From assembly GCA_003864495.1 (NCBI GenBank), contig ML133478.1:117129-181128 (forward strand): a DNA stretch of 64,000 nt. Reading direction: 5' to 3'. This DNA is from Nemopilema nomurai. Its lineage: Eukaryota; Cnidaria; Scyphozoa; Rhizostomeae; Rhizostomatidae. A program made the translations under genes and the position numbers. How positions within the stretch are numbered: the first letter of the stretch is position 1; each line of letters starts with the position of its first letter. Positions 35,401 to 43,554 of the stretch are shown piece by piece. The notes under the pieces were generated by a model. The model was given only the letters and a program-made list of their open reading frames with translations, did no database searches and had not been told where the DNA came from.

Positions 35401-38400
35401 CAGCGTCGCCACAGACACCGAAGCAAGACGGATCTCGTCGTTCCTGCACAGGCTGCTGACGTCACCGAGGTATACTTGTCTACGGACAGAAATAATTGCA
35501 ATCGTGATGGGCACTCGTGTGGAATGCTCTTTGTGTGTTTCAATGAAGGTTTCTACTTTCAACTTTGAGAATGAGATGTCTAAACAATTAAAGCTTTGTC
35601 TATGGGGTCTCGAGTTCTGTACCACTGAGTCACAATCAGTTTATGTTCGATAAATCACTTTCACGAGAAACGGTTATAGTATATTTTCCCATTGCGACAG
35701 GTTACAAGGAAGGAGTAATAGTAGCTTGCAGTTGGTCTGGTCCGGAATTTACCCTTGGCTCAGTAAGGTCATACAAGGGAATGATATCATCAAGAGGATT
35801 CCCCAGTCCCTCGCAGACACCGCCGCAGGCCTGACGCTGATCTCAATCCCGCGGTAAGCGCTTGTTTTAGTTAATCATTAATCACTTAGCATCAGTCTTG
35901 ACCATCAGCATTAATCACCACCATAATTGATGCCATTGCTTTCATCATGACAATCATAGTCTCCGTATCGCATACACTGTTATTTTTATTTAGATGATTG
36001 ATTTTGATTGATGACATGATTTTCTTGGACTCTTTTCAGACCAGAACATTGCAACCTGGCGCCGCCTTTCCCCGAACTGCTTACGAAATTTTGCTCATCA
36101 AATTTGCCTACCAGGTAGTTTGCAGCATTGTAATCCTGATCATCATAAACTTGTGGTCACGTGCTAGACACGTGTCTTTCTCTCACTGTCCTCTTATGTA
36201 AATTGCAATCAAAGCAGAACGGTTGCCATTCCTCTTTGAGATTTTCATTTTGTTTTGAGTGCTTCTTGGTCAAAATCTCTCTTGTTGCCACGTTGAATAC
36301 AGTCAACCACATTCGGCAAAGATCAGCAATTCCATGTGTATGTCTCTTAGGTTCACTTCTCAGTATCTCAGCCATGTGCTTAGCGAATCCAAAGTCCTGG
36401 AGCAAATCATTTCTGGCGATCTTCAAGCCATCGCCATTCGTGCCTGGATTCGCTGTCTGGTCTCGGTCTCAGACAAGCAGGAGCAATTGCTGATGATAAC
36501 GAGGTACGCTTCCCTTTCTACCTCAATTCTACTTTACACACTTCGCTTCTGAAGAGCTTCTTTCACAAAGCTGATGATTTCTATCATTTTCATTTTGTTT
36601 CAATCAACTATTGGTTATCAGATAACTGACCTTTGACCTTTAAGTTGACCCAGTGCTACTCTCTTGCCTTCGAACTTAAACACGCTGATTTTGTATTTTC
36701 GGGTATCAAAGAGGCAAGGTTGATTATTTATGCGGCGTTAAGCTACAGAGCTCTTGAAATGACTGATTAGAGCTGCCCTGCTCCAGGATACCTGCTGGAA
36801 AGGGTTGCCAAGGGCCCCGCTCTCTACCAGTGAAAAGGTTATATATAAGGTAAATAATTCTACAATGCTAGTTCTATCTACAGTACATCTTTAAAACTAG
36901 CAGGATTCTGCACATTACCTAGCAATCAGAAATGAGTTATATAATGCCAGCTGTTTCCTTTTTTATTCCCAGTGGTATTTCACAGTTACCTGAAGTCAAA
37001 GATGTAATAGACAAGGAGGTGAACCTAATTTTAATCTATCTCGCAAATTCAAATCAAGCCTTGACTTTTATTAAACAAAAAGACAATACTTTAGTTAATA
37101 TTGCAATTGAAATATTGCAATAATAGTTGCGATATTGCAATAATAATTGCGATATTGCAATTAGAGCCAATCTTATTATTTTTCGCAATCAATCTACTCA
37201 GAAGACCTTGTTAACTGTGGACCGATCATGATTCTCGAAATCCATGAAATCAAGCAGCTTTGCTGATTTTGCTTTCACTCTTTTGCAACTGATTATCAAA
37301 ACTTTTGTTGCAGTTTCAATTTTCTGAGCAGAAGACAGATAACAACTTGATATTTACCTTCATCATTGCATTTGGGAGGCAGCTTTCATATGCGGTAAAT
37401 TTTTATATCTCTCCCGAAATTTCAAAATTCAAAGCTTACTTTAGGCTTTATTGTTTCACCTGTTGCCGTTTCCAATCGTTTTAAGTTTAGCTTCATTATG
37501 ATTGATCGATCTTTCTGATTCATCGAACGGCTGGTGAAATGAATCAGAACGAAGGTATACAGCACCCAGTGCTTCCAAATTGATATCGTAGAAGTTGTTC
37601 ATGTTGTGGGTTAAAGATTTACTGAGGGATTGCACTATGAATACCTCGGCTGATATATAGACACAGTTATAAAATAATCTCTGTTTTAATGTATGCTCAA
37701 TATGATTAATTATTGATGCAAGTCCACACAGGAACGACAGATTTTTTAAGGTCAATCAGTGTCTCTCCAAGTATTCAATACTTCTAGACCTTGCAAGAAA
37801 GAATAAGACGATCTCAATACCTTAGGCATGGCCATCTTCATCAAGTAAGAACTCGAAAATCAACAACATGCTTTGGTTTTCAATAAATCTGATTCCAAGT
37901 TGTTTTGTTGCAGAACCAGTTATCTGAAATAGTCCAACTTCGATCGAAGGCAGCAAAGTACTTCGGTTCCTTGATAAAAGACACAGAATCCGTTATTCAG
38001 ACGGGAAATCCTGCTGATTCTCTAAGGTGACAACGCGAAACTTCTACCAAAGCTTTAACTACGTGTGTGAACACGTTAATGTTGAAATTATTTGCGTAAC
38101 GCATTTTTGGCGCTGAAGGGTTGATCACTTGACTCTGCTGTGTCTTAAAGCGTTGATCGGAAAACGATTTGCAGTAATTTATTTTAGTGTTTCAAGAAGC
38201 CTTAGCATACATTTTGATAAATTCCAGTTTTGGCATAAAATTCAGTTTTTAATAGATCAACTTTTCACATTCTTAGTGTTCTTTCTTTAGGCAAAATAGA
38301 CAAAAATTTGAAGCTTAGTTTTCATATATCTAGTTTTGTTTTAGCTTAAATTCATGATTATTTATAATTTATTTCTTTAGGTTTTTGTATCTTATTGTTG

Positions 38401-41400
38401 GCAAGCTGGTGAAACATTGTGCAAAACTCATCTACTCAAAAGTAAGTCCGTAAAACCATTTGTTTCAATTTGTGACTATTTTTTAGAACAGCGTTCATGA
38501 CTGAAATGATCGGGTTTTATCAAGTCGATAAGCCCATTAGAATGGAACATATTTATGGATCATAGCTGGCCAACCAAGCTGATACTTGTTGAGATCATTT
38601 CATTGTTTTCTTTCTATTATCAGCGATATCAACGACGTCATTAACAGTGCCCTATGGAACTGGTGTGACGTTTTTTAAAGTAAAAACGTGTTTAGCACTA
38701 TTGGAAGCTTTGTATTTGCGGATAGATGTGTTCTTAAATGTAAGTTTTTAATTTTTTCTATTCGTTGTTTTCCAGACGAACCCTGACTGCCTATTACCAC
38801 AGATATTCGACCAGCTAGTCTTCCCCAGGCAAGGACCAAAGAAGACCATCCCAGCGATTGTCATCCAGTGCCTGACTGGTCATCTTCATCAGGTTATTAT
38901 GGAACTTATTGTCACATTCCTCACGGAACTTCATTTCAACGAATCTCATATTACTATTGTATGTTCTGTATTGGCTTCTTAGCTATTTTGCAATCATTTT
39001 GTTTTACCCTACCCTAGTTTCTTTCTGGACTTTCGACATTGGATTATAAAAACGACAGCTTCATAAAAAGGAAGTTGAAGGAAGTTTTCAGTAGATACTT
39101 CCTGACCGTCACAAAGGTATGAATACGTTAACTCACTTTACATACTGTTATATCGTTATATCCTATCACGGATAGAGTGTATAAAAGTTTACAGAGATGC
39201 TTCTGTTAATTAAAGACTTTTGCTGCACAATGCTATCGAATCATCTAAGTAGGATACCTACCTTATTTTCATATTATTATCATGTGATTGAGCTGGTTGT
39301 ATGTGAAGAGAAGAACAACAAAAGAAAGAAGAGGGTTGAGATGAAGGAAAGAACATTTAGCAAGTTGCATAGTTATGTACATATGTTTTTTCTTTTAGGC
39401 ACGAAATATTTCGAAATTTCCATAGTTCATTAGATCTATGAGCGAATAAATCAAGTTTATGCTGCATGTTTTCATTTTGATCATTCAATTATCTTTTAAT
39501 TTTTTCAGAGATGTAACGCATCCCCCAACTCCACGAATCCGTTCTTGGTGAGCCATTTGTTCTTGTCATTTAACCTTTGACATTTGACCTTTCAGTTCAT
39601 GTTTAATTTTGCCAGAAAATTCGCCTCGAATTATGTTGTTTCTTTGCCAAGCATCTGTGGTCGTGACCTTTGCCCTCTAATGACTGCCCTTCTGTTTGCT
39701 TAGATGTGTCCTGCCTCGATGATATAATCGAGAACATATAGGACAATCCAAAAGGCTAACCAATGAACACGTTCGTTTTGTAGCTTGTTCTGCAAGATGG
39801 TAACACGGCCCAGTCAACAAAATCGACCAGGTAAGGGGAATACATATCGATCTTCACTTGATAGAATCAGCACCACCCTGGTATGAGTATATAAAATATA
39901 AAGTACACCCTCCGCTAATTTTGTTTCTCTATCTTTCAGTGATTTCCGACAATTCATTGTGGAAATAATCGCAGACCATTTCCTTGTTCTTCCCCAACCG
40001 CCAGAAAATCACTTAGCGGTGAGAATATTTAAATTTTCTTTCCCAAGATTTTTATCCCTAATCTACTTTTTTCTCGTACATCTTCTATCTCTCAGGGCGT
40101 TTTGCTTCCTCCTCTTTTAAAAGCAATCTGATCCATCATGGCTGTTTTAAACATCTTTTTATGTATTAAACTAGATTGAAACTGAAAGCCTTTTAATTGG
40201 CGAATTTTTTCGAATTTCTAATATGTATTTTCGCATGAAACTCGAATGCACAAATATTGTGAAGTTTACTATAGTTTGACGAATGATATCATCTATTGCG
40301 TTTAAATGTTCATTATATTTGTAATGATTTAACATATGCCACCTCTATTTTGGTCTGGAACAAACTTGAACAATTCCTTATAAAATTCGATATCTTTTTA
40401 GGCCCTTGTCTTCTTGCTCAAGCTGTTTAAAGCTACAAAAGAGCCAGCTGATATTATCAGGTATCTCAAAACAATATTTTTGTCATTTGCTTGTCCTGAA
40501 ATGCTAGGTTTCTATGACTTCTGTAGTAGCCTCATTGCTGACCCGATTATTGATGGGAAAGAGGCAGGCTCTGGCACGTAGCTATTATCTCCCCCAACCC
40601 AGCTTAATAATGAAAACTTTTTCGGAACAGTACAGCACACCAACCTTGAAAGTTAGAGGATTGAAGTTATACTTTACCATGTAAGAAATGTTTATGAACT
40701 TTACGACGACGGTATTTGTTGCTATTTGTTATTCTCGTCATACCTGATATTCCCTTTTTGCAGGAACAGTCCTGTCATCGTGATGCAAATGATGGGCAGT
40801 CTCATATCTTGTGATGCGTGTGGGGGAAGTGGAGAACCACCAGGGATACGCAACGCAGGTTCGTATGCGAGCATCTGACCAATCAATGCACTGATTCCAC
40901 CCCGTTGTTTGTAGTTAACGGCTTCGAAACAGCAACAACAACAGTGACAGTTACCAGGGCTTTTTTAATATTGCTATATTACCTATTAAAGCTTCCAGCA
41001 TTCTTGATTGAGGAGGGTAAAATGTGAGTTGGTTGAGACTTCCGAATAGAATGTTCTGAGGCCTAGTCTATTGGTCCTACTAATGCCCAACAGCATAATT
41101 TTATCGCAGTGTTGTGTCTTTAGTTTTAAAAGGGCAAACATGGATTCAACTTGGCTTCAATAACAGAAAGCATTTGTTGCAGCTAAAGAAATTAAATCTG
41201 CTGCAGCCTCGTTTCTTTGCTGCTGGTTCTGCCTCGCTCCCAGCTAAGCATATATTTCATTTCAGCAATGGAAATTCTTGCTTTGGTTTTGAAGACCTAT
41301 AAAGATGCACCAGATTGTGACTTGTGAGTGACAAAAATTGATTTAATGTCATTACTTCATTAAAAAGCGTCAATTATCTGACTTTATGATATACGCTAGC

Positions 41401-43257
41401 TATGAAATGGTTATTTATATTACAAATCCACTTCAAACATGTCTCTCCAAAGAATCTACCTTCACCAAAATTCCGACTCAAACTTCGTACTGCCCTCTTT
41501 GCATCACCGAACCCTTCGTTCGTGTACTTCTATGGTCTTTGAAAAGGACTGCCCTTTCGCTTAGCCTCCCTACCAACACTTTAGGCCATCTTCATAGCGA
41601 TAAAGTTGTCTTTTTACCCCTTGTTGCTTGTTAGCTATTCAATACCTATTGTAATAAACCCTTGGTCTACATTATGTTCCGTGTCAAAGATAGTACACAC
41701 ATTTGCGGGGAGGGAAGCCACAGTTTTCGCCTACTTAAACTATTTTTTTTGTCCGACACTTCTTAGAGTATGCAAACATTATACTTCCGCTCCTTCTCGT
41801 AATTGTGATTTGTTCCACAGCTGATGGTACATAAAAGAGAATTCGTTTAGTAGAAACATAATCGAATATTCGGTCTAGCTTGTATATTTTACAGCATGTG
41901 TTTCTACAACTAACAAACTAATCAAGTTTGCTAATCTATGTGATGTTAAATTGATAGATGCAAGAATTACAATGTTTATATTTTTTTGTACTGTTAGGCA
42001 GTCGATGCTACATTGGTTATTCTTGTAGGTCTTTATGCATTTGTGTTTATGTCTAAAATTAAACCAATTATAATCTTCATCTCTTAGATTAAAACTACAG
42101 GAACAGCTCCAGAATGTGCTTCAGCTCAATATCCCACAATTCCAAGTAACATTCTTTATCAATCCTTTTTTCTACCTCGAACGCGAAGAAATAGGCCTAA
42201 GCTTAGACCAAATGGTGTATCTAAGAGACATTTTGTCTCCGAGCTCCAGATATCTTTTGTGGTCGGTACAGTCTTCAAGTGATGACGTACAGAAAATATA
42301 CTTCTAGTTTTGTTGAAGTATGAAGCAAAGACACTGAAAGAGCGCCACCAATAAACCATGCAACAAGCTAAACCCACAAAGATGGTGAAAATTTGCCACG
42401 TTAGGGATCGTGTCTTTTGGGATCGTGTCGTGTCGATCATGCCTATGGCCTATGTCTTATAGCTAAGTCTTTAACTTATAAAACCCCGAGCAATTTGCTG
42501 CAAATTTGAAAGTGACAAATTTTAAACAGCAATGCATCTTCTCATATCGCCAGGTTCAGTGAAAAACAAAACTCCTGACAATTAGATTTCTGTAATATCA
42601 TCACTTTTTATCAGATATCGCTTCAAATCAATGTTTATTGTTTTCCACGAAATGTGTTGTCGTAACTAAGTAATTGAAATCTTGCCAGGGTATAGTTTTC
42701 AAATCGTTTGGTGTTGTGGCGCAAAGAGACCCAAAACTGGCCGCAAGCCTCGTTCCAACCGCCAGAAGGAGTGTGGAGGACGATGAGAAGAATCGTGGCT
42801 GCGGCGAGGACAAACGCCTCAGGTGAAGATCCTTGAAATTGCGGATATTGGGTGGGGGCTAGGGGGCTGGATGCCCCTATTTACCTCGATTCGATTGTCT
42901 TTGCATACTTAGCACGTCGATAATCATATTTACTCGATTAAAAATGTATTACGTTTTTGGGTGGAGATGAATTCAATGCATCAGAAAATGCATCTGGCGC
43001 TGATGCCTCCAGGCTAGCATGGACTGGGTCCAAACACCCATAAAGCTGCAACTGTATATTTGGACAGCTGAAATCGATTCTTTGGCAGTTGCAATACGTG
43101 TAGAACTCTCTCGTCTCTTGTGAGTGGCTGCTGTTGACACTTAATGATCGACTGTCAATCAAACTGACTATCAATTCTCATATCCTGGTTTAAACGTCTC
43201 GAAATTGTTTTGCAGAAATGCGCTGCAGGAGTTCATTGCCGCCACCGAGAGGCAGTA
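8430..43257 (+). CDS. MMS22L: MMS22L, replication-fork recombination factor (about 39 exons)
   Basis: The product is the MMS22-like protein. With TONSL it recognises newly replicated chromatin and promotes RAD51 loading at stalled or broken forks in the nucleus. Identification rests on collinear matches to vertebrate MMS22L across the gene: EGLGKTYRRKLFLLCR, AFTWWLLKMVAPLYKYD (vertebrate FSWWIITHVASFYKFD), IWNPNPDVITYLWEYFCKRL, NSSFSLGNQGI, NSYEIFLQIIATSFQKA, SQYLSHVLSESK, IRAWIRCLV and a C-terminal EKNRGCGEDKRLRNALQEF. The ATG at 8430 opens an acidic N-terminus. The stop is TAG at 43255-43257. The protein is an alpha-helical repeat scaffold without catalytic motifs. Most introns are 150-1600 bp, but the intron after exon 16 is 16.5 kb and contains other ORFs. 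The phase chain is unbroken, so the gene appears intact. Confidence 0.93.
9215..9290. repeat. Short duplicated AT palindrome in an MMS22L intron
   Basis: The block ctaattagctaattaatt occurs twice within about 50 bp, and each copy is nearly self-complementary. It lies in the intron between exons 2 and 3 and has no visible function. Confidence 0.6.
10652..10664 (+). other. MMS22L: 13-nt micro-exon of MMS22L
   Basis: Between tatattgcag and gtaagt lie only 13 nt, encoding KCFI plus one base. Without it, the upstream exon (ending phase 0 after KEHLK) cannot join the next exon, whose correct frame (GLADENAVV) needs one carried base. Inclusion restores an open frame and gives both exons good splice sites. 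Confidence 0.65.
14493..14655. repeat. Imperfect tandem duplication of about 80 bp in an MMS22L intron
   Basis: Two adjacent copies begin ccatcaaa(a/g)ttaaaca and share the tail aaatccaaga. They lie between exons 13 and 14 and leave an open but implausible Lys-rich frame. Confidence 0.6.
14925..15325. repeat. 23-bp minisatellite with a longer variant unit
   Basis: The core unit is caccccatcccatttgtgg plus four or five bases. It is interspersed with a longer form carrying caaacctggcaac, so a higher-order period is visible. The array lies in the MMS22L intron between exons 14 and 15. It lacks stop codons in several frames on both strands, which yields long Pro/His-rich false ORFs. Confidence 0.92.
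16554..17243 (-). CDS. Nested intronless tail-anchored membrane protein, member 1
   Basis: A 229-codon ORF starts at ATG 17243, and I do not recognise the family. Residues 1-196 are hydrophilic and charged. Residues about 197-220 form one strongly hydrophobic helix (SFLSMILVLVTMIIIIFLV), leaving only nine residues after it. There is no N-terminal signal peptide, so the expected topology is tail-anchored with a cytosolic N-domain. A PPPY motif (residues 125-128), the WW-domain/NEDD4-type ligand, and a FYEGV tyrosine are visible. A Cys pair lies at the start of the helix. AATAAA at about 16504-16510, some 45 nt past the stop, supports an independent transcription unit. The ORF is less AT-rich than the flanking intron. 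It is the first of five similar genes on this strand. Confidence 0.6.
   Translation of the reverse strand: MKESGSKEGRLYSKRLRKMAERFGLQKEQGVDRVALWLRDVAVVSYQNKNTNGRTAKDDTSCTEGHFNSETRNVLTVALEKEFLNRTGEAQSSVWEVRLETARDECRRDQINRGDFYEGVEFLVPPPYTSPDQTTNNDAKEAVRNERLADEIVLDVNALDKRYNEANEISREVNNDDIESEIQDKVSWRTLLRKSEIIVCCSFLSMILVLVTMIIIIFLVSFEHIPSSD
17628..17924 (+). CDS. Small ORF divergent from nested member 1
   Basis: A 98-codon ORF starts at ATG 17628 (MFVRFYGYRDGFEERCQ) and ends at TGA 17924, with its start about 385 bp from the ATG of the minus-strand membrane-protein ORF. It encodes a compact mixed-charge protein without signal or membrane segment. A central part, IYCGHFFKTRVSFPVL followed by REYLDEQLKSLLCYLTNG, weakly resembles the plus-strand ORF at 28518-28850. 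The similarity is faint and judged by eye. Function is unknown, and it may be a short unexpressed ORF. Confidence 0.35.
   Translation: MFVRFYGYRDGFEERCQIITVNCETGPTISTCFVKIQQTMKRRNSIYCGHFFKTRVSFPVLSNREYLDEQLKSLLCYLTNGEAPRIQQWQPEKFEEQK
20203..20252. repeat. 19-bp tandem repeat, about 2.6 copies
   Basis: The unit gggcatgtcttgaaagaaa repeats downstream of the stop of nested member 2, about 70 bp beyond its 3' end on the minus strand. Confidence 0.8.
20322..21275 (-). CDS. Nested intronless tail-anchored membrane protein, member 2
   Basis: A 317-codon ORF starts at ATG 21275, the longest of the cluster and of no recognised family. The first 285 residues are acidic and polar. A single hydrophobic helix at about 289-311 (FFLVLLTIAYAATVAVLGG) leaves six residues. 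A basic, Cys-containing stretch (RRFCDCTDRQK) precedes the helix, as is common at the cytosolic face and possibly palmitoylated. SYEDIED near residue 267 resembles the pYEEI ligand of Src-type SH2 domains. SYDEL near the N-terminus and YAYQERTLNWLEMLRQRK are further features. An uninterrupted 950-bp frame in AT-rich intronic DNA is unlikely by chance. The product is probably a cytosol-facing tail-anchored protein. Confidence 0.65.
   Translation of the reverse strand: MDHSGEYVQHRSADSHVVLEVDNSESCSYDELHPNAKRDLISQVKQQIASHVAKDVYTQLFEDDGLSRLIAGKECLYTNSNDACVADILPLSYGIALLKLKSLQIKALSDENQSTFADPGCVIAEQCGDGKFGTESINSNDGETGMIKENGDSNDYTYAYQERTLNWLEMLRQRKDDVQNGNFLHIVQEWSDKSWVSDRRETGQGLKRGRFEMEGGVSLDACSENNETGNSQSNKLLDWALQQGFRRSKKSQFIKDEDVAIIVTNSYEDIEDPQGRRFCDCTDRQKLKISLFFLVLLTIAYAATVAVLGGIFMKSCS
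23235..24008 (-). CDS. Nested intronless tail-anchored membrane protein, member 3
   Basis: A 257-codon ORF starts at ATG 24008. The hydrophilic body has no recognised domain. The protein ends inside its hydrophobic helix at residues 231-257 (CLAYVAAACLLSAGLGYVLV), with no luminal tail at all. Tyrosine motifs are dense: YENV (Tyr79, a YxN Grb2-SH2-type ligand), YMLP (Tyr90) and YEEL (Tyr102). These would suit a membrane-tethered docking protein, which is inference. No AATAAA is near the stop; the nearest on this strand is about 260 nt downstream (around 22975). Confidence 0.6.
   Translation of the reverse strand: MTRTRKITAQKIQCKQKSVDVLATGVRKQSVEQMAEGKDLEVAVAESHRQTNSAASTRSISIGLSKVNGGFVNDEPQVYENVEQKDGNIYMLPNTPDHNEQYEELKETLSNDDQLERFQNVELTMKSSDAGADRSLAGSNKMELSEKDGSIGRGDDPHSKKFMDVTANFSCKGSFEQEKTLPAREDNNKDGKWNGCVFSIADEEGKQNAVTNGVRKYQVNGPGHQLFPFPWQCLAYVAAACLLSAGLGYVLVVLFVL
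25005..25199 (-). CDS. Short ORF with a membrane helix, possible degenerate sixth member
   Basis: A 64-codon ORF starts at ATG 25199 and contains a hydrophobic helix (YCTIIFIGTIMLLFPVVFCC) followed by about 20 residues. It lies on the same strand as, and between, nested members 3 and 4. Unlike the others it has no long hydrophilic domain and its post-helix tail is longer. It could be a truncated copy, a terminal exon of something else, or chance. Confidence 0.2.
   Translation of the reverse strand: MRIARGFLILLNKGLQNIDQPEKYCTIIFIGTIMLLFPVVFCCLEQIVPSLLWEIRGRNSDIKS
27719..28366 (-). CDS. Nested intronless tail-anchored membrane protein, member 4
   Basis: The ORF has its first in-frame ATG at 28366 (MDAVCQDSHTAYVIHLKSR), giving about 215 residues. 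The frame stays open upstream to a TAA without another ATG. The body is strongly acidic and Asn/Asp/Glu-rich, hence probably disordered. Just before the membrane lies GTCCICLRKYK, a Cys cluster plus basic residues. The helix VVVVFMIALVLALFF leaves only APPTKF. The family is not recognised. The architecture matches the other minus-strand ORFs, but residue-level similarity among members is very low. A plus-strand ORF begins about 100-150 bp away in the opposite direction. Confidence 0.6.
   Translation of the reverse strand: MDAVCQDSHTAYVIHLKSRLNEETSELRKSNVPGCQLDEVEVADENNCIGNQDSKPCDEITAASCKSDGYQEETKKAIVQSDNESVDNRFGLDNNNEDAEVDCKRAEVINNNDGNGNEIAGEGNLACTSEKATQSELLAFTNRAFEAGNDALEPTPEPKKSGPGKENTDLPVEATDGKGTCCICLRKYKLMIRNVVVVFMIALVLALFFAPPTKF
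28518..28850 (+). pseudogene. Small plus-strand ORF divergent from nested member 4, with an in-frame TAG upstream
   Basis: An open frame of 110 codons ends at TGA 28850 (LQAYVSWP) and is followed 20 nt later by AATAAA (28871-28876). It has no ATG at its 5' end. The same frame begins at ATG 28461 but is cut by a TAG at 28515-28517. Either the gene is broken, the true start is the internal ATG near 28710, or a short intron removes the stop. The segment VYFGVTQKV...FRLPTDKEY weakly resembles the ORF at 17628-17924. Function is unknown. Confidence 0.3.
29892..30110 (+). CDS. Small hypothetical ORF in the MMS22L giant intron
   Basis: ATG 29892 to TGA 30110, 72 codons (MYFKFHILPRNSFGW to KAVMNDLRP). 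No homology or membrane segment is recognised. It is reported only because it is a complete ATG-initiated frame in the nested-gene intron. Chance is a serious alternative. Confidence 0.15.
   Translation: MYFKFHILPRNSFGWCQGVQNWSIGSQVCIRVQALMAETILCKFKVLSRLFGTTDLNYFGEKIKAVMNDLRP
30426..30746 (+). CDS. Small hypothetical ORF in the MMS22L giant intron
   Basis: ATG 30426 (MTRTARQSRDPQGF) to TAA 30746, 106 codons. It has a mixed composition and a plausible globular start (FDVTKFSDCFEFQEIYGLDE). No family is recognised. The start sits in the gap between nested members 4 and 5. Confidence 0.25.
   Translation: MTRTARQSRDPQGFITIDAKPTTFDVTKFSDCFEFQEIYGLDEFWSWLVTQSMMMNTIARFASIICRCIAKKLMRLIDNLIGTQLRDGRQEGEKPVITKTGPKTCT
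30950..30975. repeat. AT microsatellite
   Basis: A run of TA dinucleotides with one interruption lies in the giant intron, downstream of member 5. Confidence 0.9.
31136..31582 (-). CDS. Nested intronless tail-anchored membrane protein, member 5
   Basis: A 148-codon ORF starts at ATG 31582, with an in-frame TGA just two codons upstream. This is the shortest of the five clear members. The body contains LKGLPVPDIGDVFFKKADN and LVILITKQQGD, which look more globular than in the other members. The C-terminal helix FWVPCVMITVLLIMTAIFL is preceded by RSCGFRSYR and followed by only SRGE, the tail-anchor layout. No recognised family. A plus-strand ORF begins within 50-80 bp in the divergent orientation. 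Confidence 0.55.
   Translation of the reverse strand: MHASNMVEFCVSLLQSNRIRWHDGPCHGVEIEDQESMGERHKRLEPIRMLKGLPVPDIGDVFFKKADNVLVILITKQQGDSARGSKEEFDNNVKVTEKEQDMSIVGIHYGASGHVSRSCGFRSYRFWVPCVMITVLLIMTAIFLSRGE
31663..31881 (+). CDS. Small ORF divergent from nested member 5
   Basis: A 72-codon frame from ATG 31663 (MSTEVIRCILLKDLWSLLK) to TAG; the frame is open from 31627 without another ATG. Its end, LEEIRKILCFFTN, loosely resembles LDEQLKSLLCYLTN in the ORF at 17628-17924. The match is short and could be chance. The start lies about 80 bp from the divergent minus-strand ORF. Confidence 0.25.
   Translation: MSTEVIRCILLKDLWSLLKITAVVRCIVSLKPLRMPSGIQVSLEEIRKILCFFTNKRGKSQVLKYLQTIVRS
31885..32178 (-). 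CDS. Hypothetical basic ORF upstream of nested member 5
   Basis: An ATG-initiated frame of about 97 codons (MISASNKVPDDSLRKD) ends in TAG. It is Lys/Arg-rich with no membrane segment. It is on the same strand as, and about 300 bp upstream of, member 5, so it could be a 5' exon of that gene or a separate small gene. No splice pair joining them was convincing. Confidence 0.25.
   Translation of the reverse strand: MISASNKVPDDSLRKDISGPLTFLRQRRGHVPISSCQLISYNSRSGKHQMVKNSNIKRNRCDSKKNVEVGEGRLPFLKRGRKQESNSLEDYNNQFRD
32712..32772. repeat. Imperfect 30-bp tandem duplication
   Basis: Two copies of caccaaact(a/t)tatcaatgat followed by aaaata lie side by side in the intron just after MMS22L exon 17. Confidence 0.75.
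37100..37165. repeat. Tandem repeat of about 24 bp in an MMS22L intron
   Basis: About three degenerate copies of a unit containing gatattgcaataat. The unit is partly palindromic through ttgcaa. It lies shortly after the exon ending at 37018. Confidence 0.7.
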
Positions 43258-43554
43258 GAAAATAATTTTGGATCACATCAAGTGTCATTCTTGTCCCGTT
43301 CAAGGTGTTCAGCCCACGAAACCAAATGACACGTGATGGCTAGCCAATAATTGCTGAGGGCACTTCAGAGGGGCCTAAGATCTGGAAAAGGAAATTGGTT
43401 GGATTCCGCAGAATCACGAGAAAGAGGGGCCTTCAAAGTTGAAGCAGAACTAATTAAACTGGAGGGAAATTTCGAATGTAGAATTCTTAAGGCCAAACTT
43501 TAAGAAGCGAATTTTTATTAACGCGTACAGCTCATGCATTTTTGCCTCTTTATA
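43258..43554. other. Interval between two convergent stop codons
   Basis: MMS22L ends at 43257 (+) and the receptor gene ends at 43555 (-). On the minus strand AATAAA (43514-43519) lies about 40 nt past the receptor stop. On the plus strand an ATTAAA near 43453 could serve MMS22L. The two 3' UTRs may therefore overlap. Confidence 0.5.

Larger units (their letters stand above)
32561..43257 (+). other. MMS22L: Exon map of MMS22L, exons 17-39 (3' half)
   Basis: Coding exons inferred from splice sites and phase: 32561-32672, 33280-33358, 34316-34412, 34947-35083, 35379-35469, 35701-35853, 36040-36114, 36351-36503, 36973-37018, 37314-37394, 37914-38026, 38381-38441, 38776-38892, 39018-39116, 39509-39547, 39784-39830, 39940-40018, 40402-40460, 40764-40858, 41266-41323, 42088-42145, 42689-42822 and 43216-43257. 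The best anchors are SLADTAAGLTLISIP (vertebrate QLADAAADFTLLAMDMP), the exon with SQYLSHVL and WIRCL, and the last two exons. The segment 40764-40858 is less conserved and its limits are less sure. Confidence 0.8.

Noticed and set aside
42159..42440. 93-codon minus-strand frame with one hydrophobic stretch
   Set aside because: Lies in an MMS22L intron far from the nested cluster, its hydrophobic segment is near the N-terminus, and there is no other support. Probably chance.
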